DNA of 6,463 nucleotides from an uncultured Eubacteriales bacterium (GTDB lineage Bacteria; Bacillota; Clostridia; Christensenellales; CAG-138), in NCBI GenBank assembly GCA_900547135.1, contig URFJ01000109.1, positions 1 to 6,463 of the forward strand. Reading direction: 5' to 3'. A model generated the notes under the pieces. That model had not been told where the DNA came from and did not search any database. It saw only the letters and a list, made by a program, of their open reading frames with translations. The position numbers and the translations under genes are program-made. Of this stretch, positions 1 to 5,908 are shown in pieces (the stretch's first letter is position 1; every line of letters begins with the position of its first letter).

Positions 1-1
1 C

Positions 2-1579
2 CCCCAGGAGATCTCGGCAATGATTCTGCAAAAGCTTAAGCAGGACGCTGAATCATATCTTGGTGAAACCGTTACTCAGGCTGTAATCACGGTGCCCGCC
101 TACTTTAGCGACAGCCAGCGGCAGGCCACAAAGGACGCCGGAAGAATCGCGGGGCTTGAGGTACTCCGCATAATCAATGAACCTACGGCCGCTTCCCTCG
201 CCTATGGACTCGACAAGGGCGCCAATCAGCGCATTCTGGTATATGACCTAGGCGGCGGTACCTTTGACGTTTCCCTGCTTGAAATTGGCGACGGCGTATT
301 TGAAGTGCTTGCGACAAACGGCAACAACAGGCTGGGCGGAGATGATTTTGACAAAAAACTTATTGATTATATCTGCGATGTGTTTAAAAAGGAAAACGGG
401 ATAGATCTCAGCAAGGACAGGAGTACGCTTCAAAGGCTAAAGGAAGCAGCTGAAAAGGCGAAGATAGAGCTCTCAAGCGTGGTTTCGACCAATATAAACC
501 TTCCGTTTATTACGGCTGACGCAAGTGGTCCGAAACATCTGGATATGACCATAACAAGGGCGACGTTCAACGCTATGACCGCTGACCTCGTGGACAGCAC
601 AAAAAAATGCATGCATCAGGCGCTTAAGGACGCCGGTATTACTCCGGACAAGATCGATAAGGTTATCCTAGTGGGCGGTTCGTCGCGTATACCAGCTGTA
701 CAGGAGATGGTTAAAAGCGTCACGGGCAAAGAGCCGTTCAAGGGCATTAATCCGGATGAATGCGTTGCAATAGGCGCTGCGATACAGGCTGGTGTTCTGG
801 CCGGTGAGGTCAAGGACATCGTACTTCTCGATGTTACTCCCCTGTCTCTTGGCATTGAAACCGTAGGAGGCGTGTTTACAAGGCTGATTGACCGCAACAC
901 CACCATACCCACACAAAAAAGCCAGATATTCTCAACAGCCGCCGACGGGCAGACAAGCGTAGAGGTACATGTCCTTCAGGGCGAACGTGAGCTTGCCCAG
1001 TACAATAAAACCCTAGGGCGCTTCCAGCTAGCGGGCATAGCGCCTGCCCCGCGCGGAGTTCCTCAGATTGAGGTTAAGTTTGATATCGACGCAAACGGAA
1101 TAGTACACGTTTCGGCAAAGGATCTTGGAACTGGCAATGAACAGAAGGTTACTATAACCGCCTCTACCAACCTCAGCGAAGACGAGATTAAAAAGGCTGT
1201 CCGTGAGGCGGAGGAATTCGCAAAAGAGGATAAGGAGCGCAAGGATGAAGTTGAGCTGAGGAATCATGCCGACAGCCTAATCTATAATACTGAAAAGACA
1301 CTCAAGGAGCTTGGCGATAAGGTAAGCCCTGAAGATAAGTCCCGCGTTGAATCTGAGATTGCCAATGTCCGCAGCGCGCTTGGCGCAACGGATAAGGACG
1401 CGATAAAGAATTCGACGGATAAACTCACGGAAGTGTCCTATGAGGTATTTGGCAAGATATATCAGCAATCTGCCCAGCAGGCGGACACCAATGCCGCAGG
1501 CGCCGGACCGCAGCAGGCTGACGGCGAGGATACCGTTATAGACGCTGACTATGAAGTTGTTGACGATGACAAGAAATAA
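2..1579 (+). CDS. dnaK: Molecular chaperone DnaK (Hsp70), 5'-truncated by the window edge
   Basis: ATP-dependent cytosolic Hsp70 that binds exposed hydrophobic peptide segments and works with DnaJ and GrpE. The frame is open from base 2, and 525 residues are visible. By comparison with Firmicutes DnaK (about 610 aa), roughly 85 N-terminal residues, including the first phosphate loop, lie outside the window; the ATG at 20 is internal. Visible in order: NEPTAASLAYG (connect motif), the phosphate-2 loop DLGGGTF (bases 245-265), the adenosine motif VGGSSRIP (671-694), the interdomain linker and start of the substrate domain VKDIVLLDVTPLSLG (809-853), the beta-sandwich with APAPRGVPQIEV, a helical lid, a Gln/Ala/Gly-rich flexible tail from about visible residue 488, and the acidic end DADYEVVDDDKK. 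No frameshift or missing key residue is seen. It is followed by dnaJ in the same direction, so the two are probably co-transcribed. The identification is secure. Confidence 0.98.
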   Translation, partial: PQEISAMILQKLKQDAESYLGETVTQAVITVPAYFSDSQRQATKDAGRIAGLEVLRIINEPTAASLAYGLDKGANQRILVYDLGGGTFDVSLLEIGDGVFEVLATNGNNRLGGDDFDKKLIDYICDVFKKENGIDLSKDRSTLQRLKEAAEKAKIELSSVVSTNINLPFITADASGPKHLDMTITRATFNAMTADLVDSTKKCMHQALKDAGITPDKIDKVILVGGSSRIPAVQEMVKSVTGKEPFKGINPDECVAIGAAIQAGVLAGEVKDIVLLDVTPLSLGIETVGGVFTRLIDRNTTIPTQKSQIFSTAADGQTSVEVHVLQGERELAQYNKTLGRFQLAGIAPAPRGVPQIEVKFDIDANGIVHVSAKDLGTGNEQKVTITASTNLSEDEIKKAVREAEEFAKEDKERKDEVELRNHADSLIYNTEKTLKELGDKVSPEDKSRVESEIANVRSALGATDKDAIKNSTDKLTEVSYEVFGKIYQQSAQQADTNAAGAGPQQADGEDTVIDADYEVVDDDKK

Positions 1580-1588
1580 AGCATAAAC
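1560..1588 (+). promoter_or_regulatory. Weak candidate internal promoter ahead of dnaJ
   Basis: TTGACG (1560-1565) matches the sigma-A -35 consensus at five of six bases. Sixteen bases later CATAAA (1582-1587) matches the -10 box at four of six. The -35 lies in the last codons of dnaK. If active it would start a dnaJ-only transcript just ahead of the intergenic hairpin. Matches of this quality arise often by chance, so this is only a candidate. Confidence 0.18.
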
Positions 1589-1608
1589 TATGTGTATACT
1601 GTAAAAAC

Positions 1609-1649
1609 TCATGACGCAGCCGCAGAAAACAACTGCGCCTGCGTCATGA
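1609..1649 (+). other. Stable hairpin in the dnaK-dnaJ gap
   Basis: Arms 1609-1625 and 1633-1649 pair over 17 positions with a single C-C mismatch (1620/1638), closing a 7-base A-rich loop at 1626-1632. The outer arm TCATGACGCAG pairs with CTGCGTCATGA. No run of T follows the stem, so it does not look like an efficient intrinsic terminator. It ends 24 bases before the dnaJ Shine-Dalgarno site. By inference it could stabilise the upstream dnaK message, mark an RNA processing site or attenuate read-through, making DnaK more abundant than DnaJ. The pairing is seen directly; the role is not. Confidence 0.7.
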
Positions 1650-1673
1650 TTGATGCAGAGTTAATTTTGATTT

Positions 1674-1679
1674 AAGGAG
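1674..1679 (+). promoter_or_regulatory. Shine-Dalgarno site deciding the dnaJ TTG start
   Basis: AAGGAG lies 10 bases before the TTG at 1690. No ATG or GTG in the dnaJ frame sits nearby, and the protein reads MAKKDYYEVLGV from this TTG, as DnaJ proteins normally begin. A second purine stretch (GGGGAA, 1684-1689) touches the start codon and is too close to serve. Confidence 0.8.
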
Positions 1680-1689
1680 CATTGGGGAA

Positions 1690-2829
1690 TTGGCTAAGAA
1701 AGATTATTATGAGGTGCTTGGCGTAAACAAGAATGCCACTGACGACGAGCTGAAAAGCGCGTTTCGCAAGGCTGCTAAAAAATGCCACCCTGACCTCAAT
1801 CCGGATGATAAAGAGGCTGAAGCCCGATTTAAGGAGCTTAATGAGGCATACGAGGTATTGTCGGACAAACAGAAACGCGCCCAGTACGATCAATTCGGCC
1901 ATGCAGCATTTGATCCCGCTTCGGCGGCGGACGGCAATTATGGAGCCGGCGGCTTTGGCGATTTTTCAGATATATTCAGCAGCTTCTTTGGGGGAGGATT
2001 CGGACGCGAAGGATCGGCCCATCGTAGAAACGTGCCCATGCAGGGCAGCGATATTGGAGCTAATCTTACGCTTACTTTTGAGGAAGCCGCGTTCGGAACG
2101 CGCAAGGAGATACTCGTCAACCGCGAGGAAAATTGCCATACCTGTTCAGGTACTGGCGCCAAACCCGGCACCCAGCCCGAAACCTGCCCAACGTGCGGCG
2201 GACAGGGCCAGGTCCGGACGCAGCAAAACACCATGTTCGGCTCGTTTGCAACCGTGCGGACGTGCGATACCTGTCATGGTTGGGGTAAGGTCATCAAGGA
2301 ACCCTGTTCGGCCTGCCGCGGACGCGGTAGGGTCAATAAGGGAAGCCGCATTGTGGTCAACGTACCAGCGGGCGTCAATACTGGAAACACCATAACGCTT
2401 CGCGGAGAGGGTGAGGCAGGCGTTAATGGCGGCCCCAGAGGCGACTTGTATGTGAAAATCAGCGTTAAGCCGCATAAGCTGTTTGTCAGGAAGGATCGCG
2501 ATCTGTTCTTAAATATGACAATACCGTTTACTACAGCCGCACTTGGGGGAGAGATTGAGGTTCCAACGCTTACAGGCTCTGTTAAGTACAATGTGCCTGA
2601 AGGTACACAGCCTGGAACAAAGTTCCGTCTTAGGGATCAGGGCGTCGTCCGTGTTAATGGAAATTCCAAGGGGGATATGATCGTAACTGTAAACGTTGAC
2701 ATACCAAGGCGGCTCACGCATGAGCAAAAGGATTTGATAGAAAAGTTAAGGATCTCTCTGGGCGACGCGCAGTCCAATAAAAAAAAAGGGTTCTTTGAAA
2801 AGGTTAAGGATGCGCTCAAGGATGAGTAA
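1690..2829 (+). CDS. dnaJ: Chaperone protein DnaJ (Hsp40, class I)
   Basis: Cytosolic co-chaperone that delivers unfolded clients to DnaK and stimulates its ATPase. The protein has 379 residues, the usual length for class I DnaJ, and all domains are intact. The J-domain spans about residues 4-70 with HPD at 33-35. A Gly/Phe-rich linker covers about 77-110. The zinc-binding region carries four complete CxxCxGxG repeats at 149-156, 166-173, 192-199 and 206-213. The C-terminal peptide-binding domains (NVPAGVNTG, LRGEGEAG, GGEIEVPTLTG) follow, ending in FFEKVKDALKDE. The start is TTG, supported by an AAGGAG site and by alignment of the N-terminus. Minor oddities are a Cys at 32 where Tyr usually precedes HPD, Trp in the third zinc motif (CDTCHGWG), and an A9 tract at 2779-2787 encoding Lys-Lys-Lys. 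It follows dnaK by 110 bases and ends in a strong terminator. Confidence 0.98.
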   Translation: MAKKDYYEVLGVNKNATDDELKSAFRKAAKKCHPDLNPDDKEAEARFKELNEAYEVLSDKQKRAQYDQFGHAAFDPASAADGNYGAGGFGDFSDIFSSFFGGGFGREGSAHRRNVPMQGSDIGANLTLTFEEAAFGTRKEILVNREENCHTCSGTGAKPGTQPETCPTCGGQGQVRTQQNTMFGSFATVRTCDTCHGWGKVIKEPCSACRGRGRVNKGSRIVVNVPAGVNTGNTITLRGEGEAGVNGGPRGDLYVKISVKPHKLFVRKDRDLFLNMTIPFTTAALGGEIEVPTLTGSVKYNVPEGTQPGTKFRLRDQGVVRVNGNSKGDMIVTVNVDIPRRLTHEQKDLIEKLRISLGDAQSNKKKGFFEKVKDALKDE

Positions 2830-2841
2830 TTACGGTTTGAC

Positions 2842-2874
2842 AAGCGGCGGTTTCCCGCCGCTTTGTTATTGTTG
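2842..2874 (+). terminator. Intrinsic terminator of dnaK-dnaJ
   Basis: A perfect 9-bp stem, AAGCGGCGG (2842-2850) with CCGCCGCTT (2855-2863), closes a TTTC loop. It is followed by the T-rich tract TTTGTTATTGTT, starting 12 bases after the dnaJ stop. On the minus strand the same stem has a GAAA loop but is followed by TTGTCAAACC, a poor T-tract, so it may terminate mtaB transcripts only partly. The mtaB stop codon (2866-2868) lies inside the plus-strand T-tract. Confidence 0.92.
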
Positions 2875-4152
2875 ATCCGTGAGTTCGCCCTCTCCCCTCC
2901 CTGTCACCTTAACCTTTATAATAGTATTCAGTAGATCCTCACCCGCAGACTTAGTTTTTATTTTGACATATGTATCCGTATACCCGTATGCATAACCGCC
3001 TTCATTGCTTTCAATAAGCACTTCCTGAAATGTATCAATAAGGCTCTCAGAAAAAGCGCATTCCATTTTGTCGCCAAGTTCAATAAGTTCTGCGGCCCGC
3101 CTGGCTTTGACGGCTCTTTGGACTTGGTCCGGCATGCGAGCAGCGGCGGTGCCATCCCTTTTTGAATATGGGAACACGTGAATGCGAGAGAAGCTTACCC
3201 TTTCGGCGAAGTGCAACGTTTCTTTAAACTCTTTCTCCGTCTCTCCCGGAAATCCTGCTATTATATCGGTGGTTATGGCGCATCCTGGAATTGCTTCCCT
3301 TAGATGGTCAACGCATTTCATGTAATCATCGGTAGTATATCTTCGGTTCATGCGCTTTAAAACGGCATCGCTTCCGCTTTGAAGCGACAGATGAAAATGC
3401 CTGCATACAATCCGTCTTTTTGCAAGGGCGTCAATGAACTGCTTATCTGAAAGCTGGGGTTCAAGCGAGCCAAGACGCAACCTTCGTATCGACGACAACC
3501 CATATGCCTGGTCAATCGCGTCAATAAGGCTAACGCGTCCTTCCAGGTCGCGTCCATATGACATTAAGTGGATGCCTGTTAAAACCACCTCTTTAAAGCC
3601 CTCGCCGTCTAATTTGAGAAGCTCCTGCCGAACGCCTTCGATCGTTCGGCTTCTAATCCTGCCCCTGGCATATGGTATTACGCAATATGAGCAATACCTG
3701 TCACAGCCCTCTTGTATTTTAAGATGGGCGCGGGTTTTACCATCATGTATTGCCGATGACTCTTCAAATGCTGTGGCCGTTGGGCTTACATTAACGCGTT
3801 TATCACGGTTCCCTTCAAACAGTATTTCCACAAGCTCAGCTATCCTGCTTCTGTCGCTGATACCTACAACCATATCAATGCCGTTTATTTTGGAAACAGC
3901 CTCGGGAGCGCTTTGCGCGTAACATCCTGTCAGCACAATCTTTGCACCCGGCATGGTTTCACAAGCATGTGAAACGGCCTGGCGTGATTTTTTGTCTGCG
4001 ATATGCGTAACGGTGCAGGTGTTGATTATGCAAACGTCGGTGGGCTGTCCATACTCCACTATTTCATGGCCCGCGTTCTGAAGCAGCTCCAGCATAACCT
4101 GCGTGTCGTATTGATTTACCTTGCATCCAAGTGTATGGAACGCTATCTTCAT
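2866..4152 (-). CDS. mtaB: tRNA (N6-threonylcarbamoyladenosine(37)-C2) methylthiotransferase MtaB
   Basis: Radical SAM enzyme that adds a methylthio group to C2 of t6A37 in tRNAs reading ANN codons, giving ms2t6A. It has 428 residues. The N-terminal UPF0004 domain opens with HTLGCKVNQYDT and holds Cys10, Cys46 (NTCTVT) and Cys77 (TGCYAQ), the ligands of the auxiliary iron-sulfur cluster. The radical SAM CxxxCxxC motif is Cys150, Cys154 and Cys157 (GCDRYCSYCVIPYARG). LSLQSGSDAVLKRMNRRY and DIIAGFPGET are typical of the family's barrel. The last 60 or so residues form a TRAM-like RNA-binding domain. The GCKVNQ opening and the neighbours favour MtaB over MiaB (i6A) or RimO (ribosomal protein S12). 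The start is ATG, 12 bases after the rsmE stop, with AGGGGA 8 bases upstream. It is the last gene of the minus-strand unit and converges on dnaJ. Confidence 0.95.
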   Translation of the reverse strand: MKIAFHTLGCKVNQYDTQVMLELLQNAGHEIVEYGQPTDVCIINTCTVTHIADKKSRQAVSHACETMPGAKIVLTGCYAQSAPEAVSKINGIDMVVGISDRSRIAELVEILFEGNRDKRVNVSPTATAFEESSAIHDGKTRAHLKIQEGCDRYCSYCVIPYARGRIRSRTIEGVRQELLKLDGEGFKEVVLTGIHLMSYGRDLEGRVSLIDAIDQAYGLSSIRRLRLGSLEPQLSDKQFIDALAKRRIVCRHFHLSLQSGSDAVLKRMNRRYTTDDYMKCVDHLREAIPGCAITTDIIAGFPGETEKEFKETLHFAERVSFSRIHVFPYSKRDGTAAARMPDQVQRAVKARRAAELIELGDKMECAFSESLIDTFQEVLIESNEGGYAYGYTDTYVKIKTKSAGEDLLNTIIKVKVTGRGEGELTDQQ

Positions 4153-4160
4153 GTATTTCT

Positions 4161-4166
4161 TCCCCT
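4161..4166 (-). promoter_or_regulatory. Shine-Dalgarno site of mtaB overlapping the rsmE stop codon
   Basis: Read on the minus strand, AGGGGA lies 8 bases before the mtaB ATG. Its first two bases are the last two of the rsmE TAG stop (4167-4165). A ribosome ending rsmE therefore sits on the mtaB initiation site, which suggests coupled translation. Confidence 0.7.
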
Positions 4167-4896
4167 AGCTGCTAAAATGATACCCTATCATTGATAATGC
4201 GGCCATGCCTGCGGTTTCAGTTCTTAATATCCTATTCCCGAGCGTTACTGTAACAGCGCCCTTCCCCTTTAGCAATTCAATCTCATCCCGCTCGAATCCA
4301 CCCTCAGGGCCGATAAAGACAGCAATGCTCCCTGCGTCCTGACTTTTAGATAGGACGCCCTTTAGAGTAACCTCCCTTTCCCCCTCATATGCTATAACAG
4401 CAAGGTCAAAGTTGGATATATCGCATCCGTTAAGGCTCGTATACCCGCTAACCCCTGGCACAATGCCGCGTTTTGACTGCTTAGCCGCTTCATACGCTAT
4501 CCTGTTATATCGCACTATGCGCTTTATATCCGGACCATCCCCCCTCGGGCGCGCTATGCACCGTTTTGACAAGGCTGGAACTATTTCGTATACGCCCAGT
4601 TCTACGCACTTTTGTATAATAAGTTCCATTTTTTCCTGTTTTGGCAAACATTGAAACAGCGTAATACGATATGCGGGCTCTGCAATGCTCTTCTCAGAAT
4701 GGATTATCCTCAAAAATGCCGATTCTGGCGTTAACCCTTCAATGATTGCTTTATATTCCATCCCCAGTCCGTCGCACAGTTCGACGGGATCCCCCTTTTT
4801 AAGCCGCAAAACATTAACCATGTGATGAAGGTCCTCACCAACTATATGAAATGTCCCATTCGCTATCAGGTTTTTGTCTATAAAGAAGCGGTTCAT
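4165..4896 (-). CDS. rsmE: 16S rRNA (uracil(1498)-N3)-methyltransferase RsmE
   Basis: SAM-dependent SPOUT-class enzyme that methylates N3 of U1498 in 16S rRNA of the small ribosomal subunit. It has 243 residues from the ATG at 4896, a normal family length. The N-terminal PUA-like part begins MNRFFIDKN and carries HHMVNVLRLKKGD. The SPOUT fold contains QCLPKQEKMELIIQKCVELG, the SAM-binding knot GPEGGF (196-201) and the signature LGNRILRTETA (219-229). The frame stays open upstream to a TTG at 4929, which would add 11 residues. I prefer 4896 because MNRFF matches the family N-terminus, AGAAAGG lies 7 bases upstream, and this ATG overlaps the prmA stop as TGATG, a normal translational-coupling arrangement. 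mtaB follows after 12 bases. Confidence 0.95.
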   Translation of the reverse strand: MNRFFIDKNLIANGTFHIVGEDLHHMVNVLRLKKGDPVELCDGLGMEYKAIIEGLTPESAFLRIIHSEKSIAEPAYRITLFQCLPKQEKMELIIQKCVELGVYEIVPALSKRCIARPRGDGPDIKRIVRYNRIAYEAAKQSKRGIVPGVSGYTSLNGCDISNFDLAVIAYEGEREVTLKGVLSKSQDAGSIAVFIGPEGGFERDEIELLKGKGAVTVTLGNRILRTETAGMAALSMIGYHFSS

Positions 4897-5858
4897 CAAT
4901 GCGCCTTTCTCGACGCAATCGCCGCCCAATCACCCTCAATCAATAGGTCAACTATCTCAAAGCCGTTCTCAATTATCGTGCGCTTCACATCTTCAAGCCT
5001 GTCTATGATAATTCCAGATGATATGTATATGCCCGTATCCTTGAGCATGCTGGGGATCATTGGGGTAAGCGGGATTATTACCGACGCAACAATATTCGCG
5101 GCAATTAGATCATAGGCTCCCGCAATCGCGGCCTTTGTCCCCTCATCCTCTATCACGTTGCCTATTATCACTCGATACGCTTGGCCTACACCATTTATTC
5201 CCGCGTTTTCCATCGCGATTGTTTTAGCTATAGGATCAATATCCACAGCTACGGCCGACGCAGCTCCAAGCAGCAATGCCGCAACGGACAGTATGCCGCT
5301 ACCACAGCCCACGTCCAACATTGAAATGCCATGTCTCACATGCTTTTCAATCAATCTAAGGCATAACCTCGTCGTCTGGTGGGAGCCTGTGCCAAAGGCC
5401 ATGCCCGGATCAATGCTTAAAACCATGCGATCCGTCTTTTGAGCTTCTTCCCAAGATGGGCATATCAACAAACGCTCCCCGATTTCTATAGGCTTATAAT
5501 AGGCCTTCCAGTTGTTTGCCCAATCCTCCTCGCGAACATCACGCACAATAACCTCAAGCCGCCCAAGGTCGATTCCATAATCAAAATCCTTCATACCTAT
5601 TATCTCAGGTACGATTGCTTCTATAATCCCCCTGTTCTCCGGCTCATCCGCAATATAAGCACGGACGTAAGGTTCATCCTCCGGAGAAATCTCATCAATA
5701 TCGGCAAAATCCCAAAAAGCGGAAGCCTCCTTTAAATACTGCTCCACTCTATTCCTGCCCTCAAAAAGCTCCAGCTGGCCGACGCCTATTGAATCCAGCC
5801 TTGCAGCCACAGCGTCAAGCCCTTCGCTTGATGTATACACCGTAAACTCCTTCCACAT
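4896..5858 (-). CDS. prmA: Ribosomal protein L11 methyltransferase PrmA
   Basis: SAM-dependent enzyme that methylates lysines and the N-terminus of ribosomal protein L11. With the start chosen here it has 320 residues. An N-terminal substrate-recognition domain begins MWKEFTVYTSSEG. It is followed by the linker motif WANNWKAYYKP (113-123), DPGMAFGTGSHQTT (150-163), the SAM-binding loop LDVGCGSGIL (181-190), the acidic DIDP (206-209) and NIVA (255-258), all as expected for PrmA. The start at 5858 has a strong GGGAGG site 10 bases upstream and matches the usual PrmA N-terminus. An alternative ATG at 5912 adds 18 residues and overlaps the ygiQ stop as ATGA, but has a weaker site and an extension without family-like motifs. 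The stop shares one base with the rsmE start. Function is secure; only the start is uncertain. Confidence 0.94.
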   Translation of the reverse strand: MWKEFTVYTSSEGLDAVAARLDSIGVGQLELFEGRNRVEQYLKEASAFWDFADIDEISPEDEPYVRAYIADEPENRGIIEAIVPEIIGMKDFDYGIDLGRLEVIVRDVREEDWANNWKAYYKPIEIGERLLICPSWEEAQKTDRMVLSIDPGMAFGTGSHQTTRLCLRLIEKHVRHGISMLDVGCGSGILSVAALLLGAASAVAVDIDPIAKTIAMENAGINGVGQAYRVIIGNVIEDEGTKAAIAGAYDLIAANIVASVIIPLTPMIPSMLKDTGIYISSGIIIDRLEDVKRTIIENGFEIVDLLIEGDWAAIASRKAH

Positions 5859-5868
5859 CGCGTTAAGA

Positions 5869-5874
5869 CCTCCC
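5869..5874 (-). promoter_or_regulatory. Shine-Dalgarno site deciding the prmA start at 5858
   Basis: On the minus strand GGGAGG sits 10 bases before the ATG of MWKEFTVYT and directly follows an A8 run broken by one C (T8 at 5876-5883 on the plus strand). It is clearly stronger than anything ahead of the alternative ATG at 5912. Confidence 0.7.
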
Positions 5875-5908
5875 GTTTTTTTTACTACTGCTATCTCTAC
5901 GAAAACGC

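Noticed and set aside
616..912. Antisense frame of 98 codons opposite dnaK
   Set aside because: Open frames opposite dnaK are a well-known artefact of its codon pattern; nothing supports expression here.
1595..1600. TATACT as a -10 box for dnaJ
   Set aside because: No acceptable -35 lies 16-18 bases upstream; the TTGACG at 1560 is 29 bases away, so it was paired instead, weakly, with CATAAA.
1580..1689. HrcA-binding CIRCE operator or a tRNA gene in the dnaK-dnaJ gap
   Set aside because: The TTAGCACTC/GAGTGCTAA arms are absent, and the inverted repeat present has a 7-base loop and no cloverleaf.
1805..2395. 196-codon open frame on the plus strand inside dnaJ in another frame
   Set aside because: It overlaps the J-domain and zinc region of an unmistakable DnaJ; its Arg/Pro-rich composition is that of a shifted reading of GC-rich codons.
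3434..3922. 162-codon open frame on the plus strand opposite mtaB
   Set aside because: It lies wholly antisense to well-conserved mtaB coding sequence, has no ribosome site or recognisable domain, and looks like a by-product of mtaB codon use.
4897..4929. Upstream TTG start for rsmE
   Set aside because: It would add 11 residues unlike the family N-terminus and lie deep in prmA, while the ATG at 4896 has a good ribosome site and TGATG coupling.
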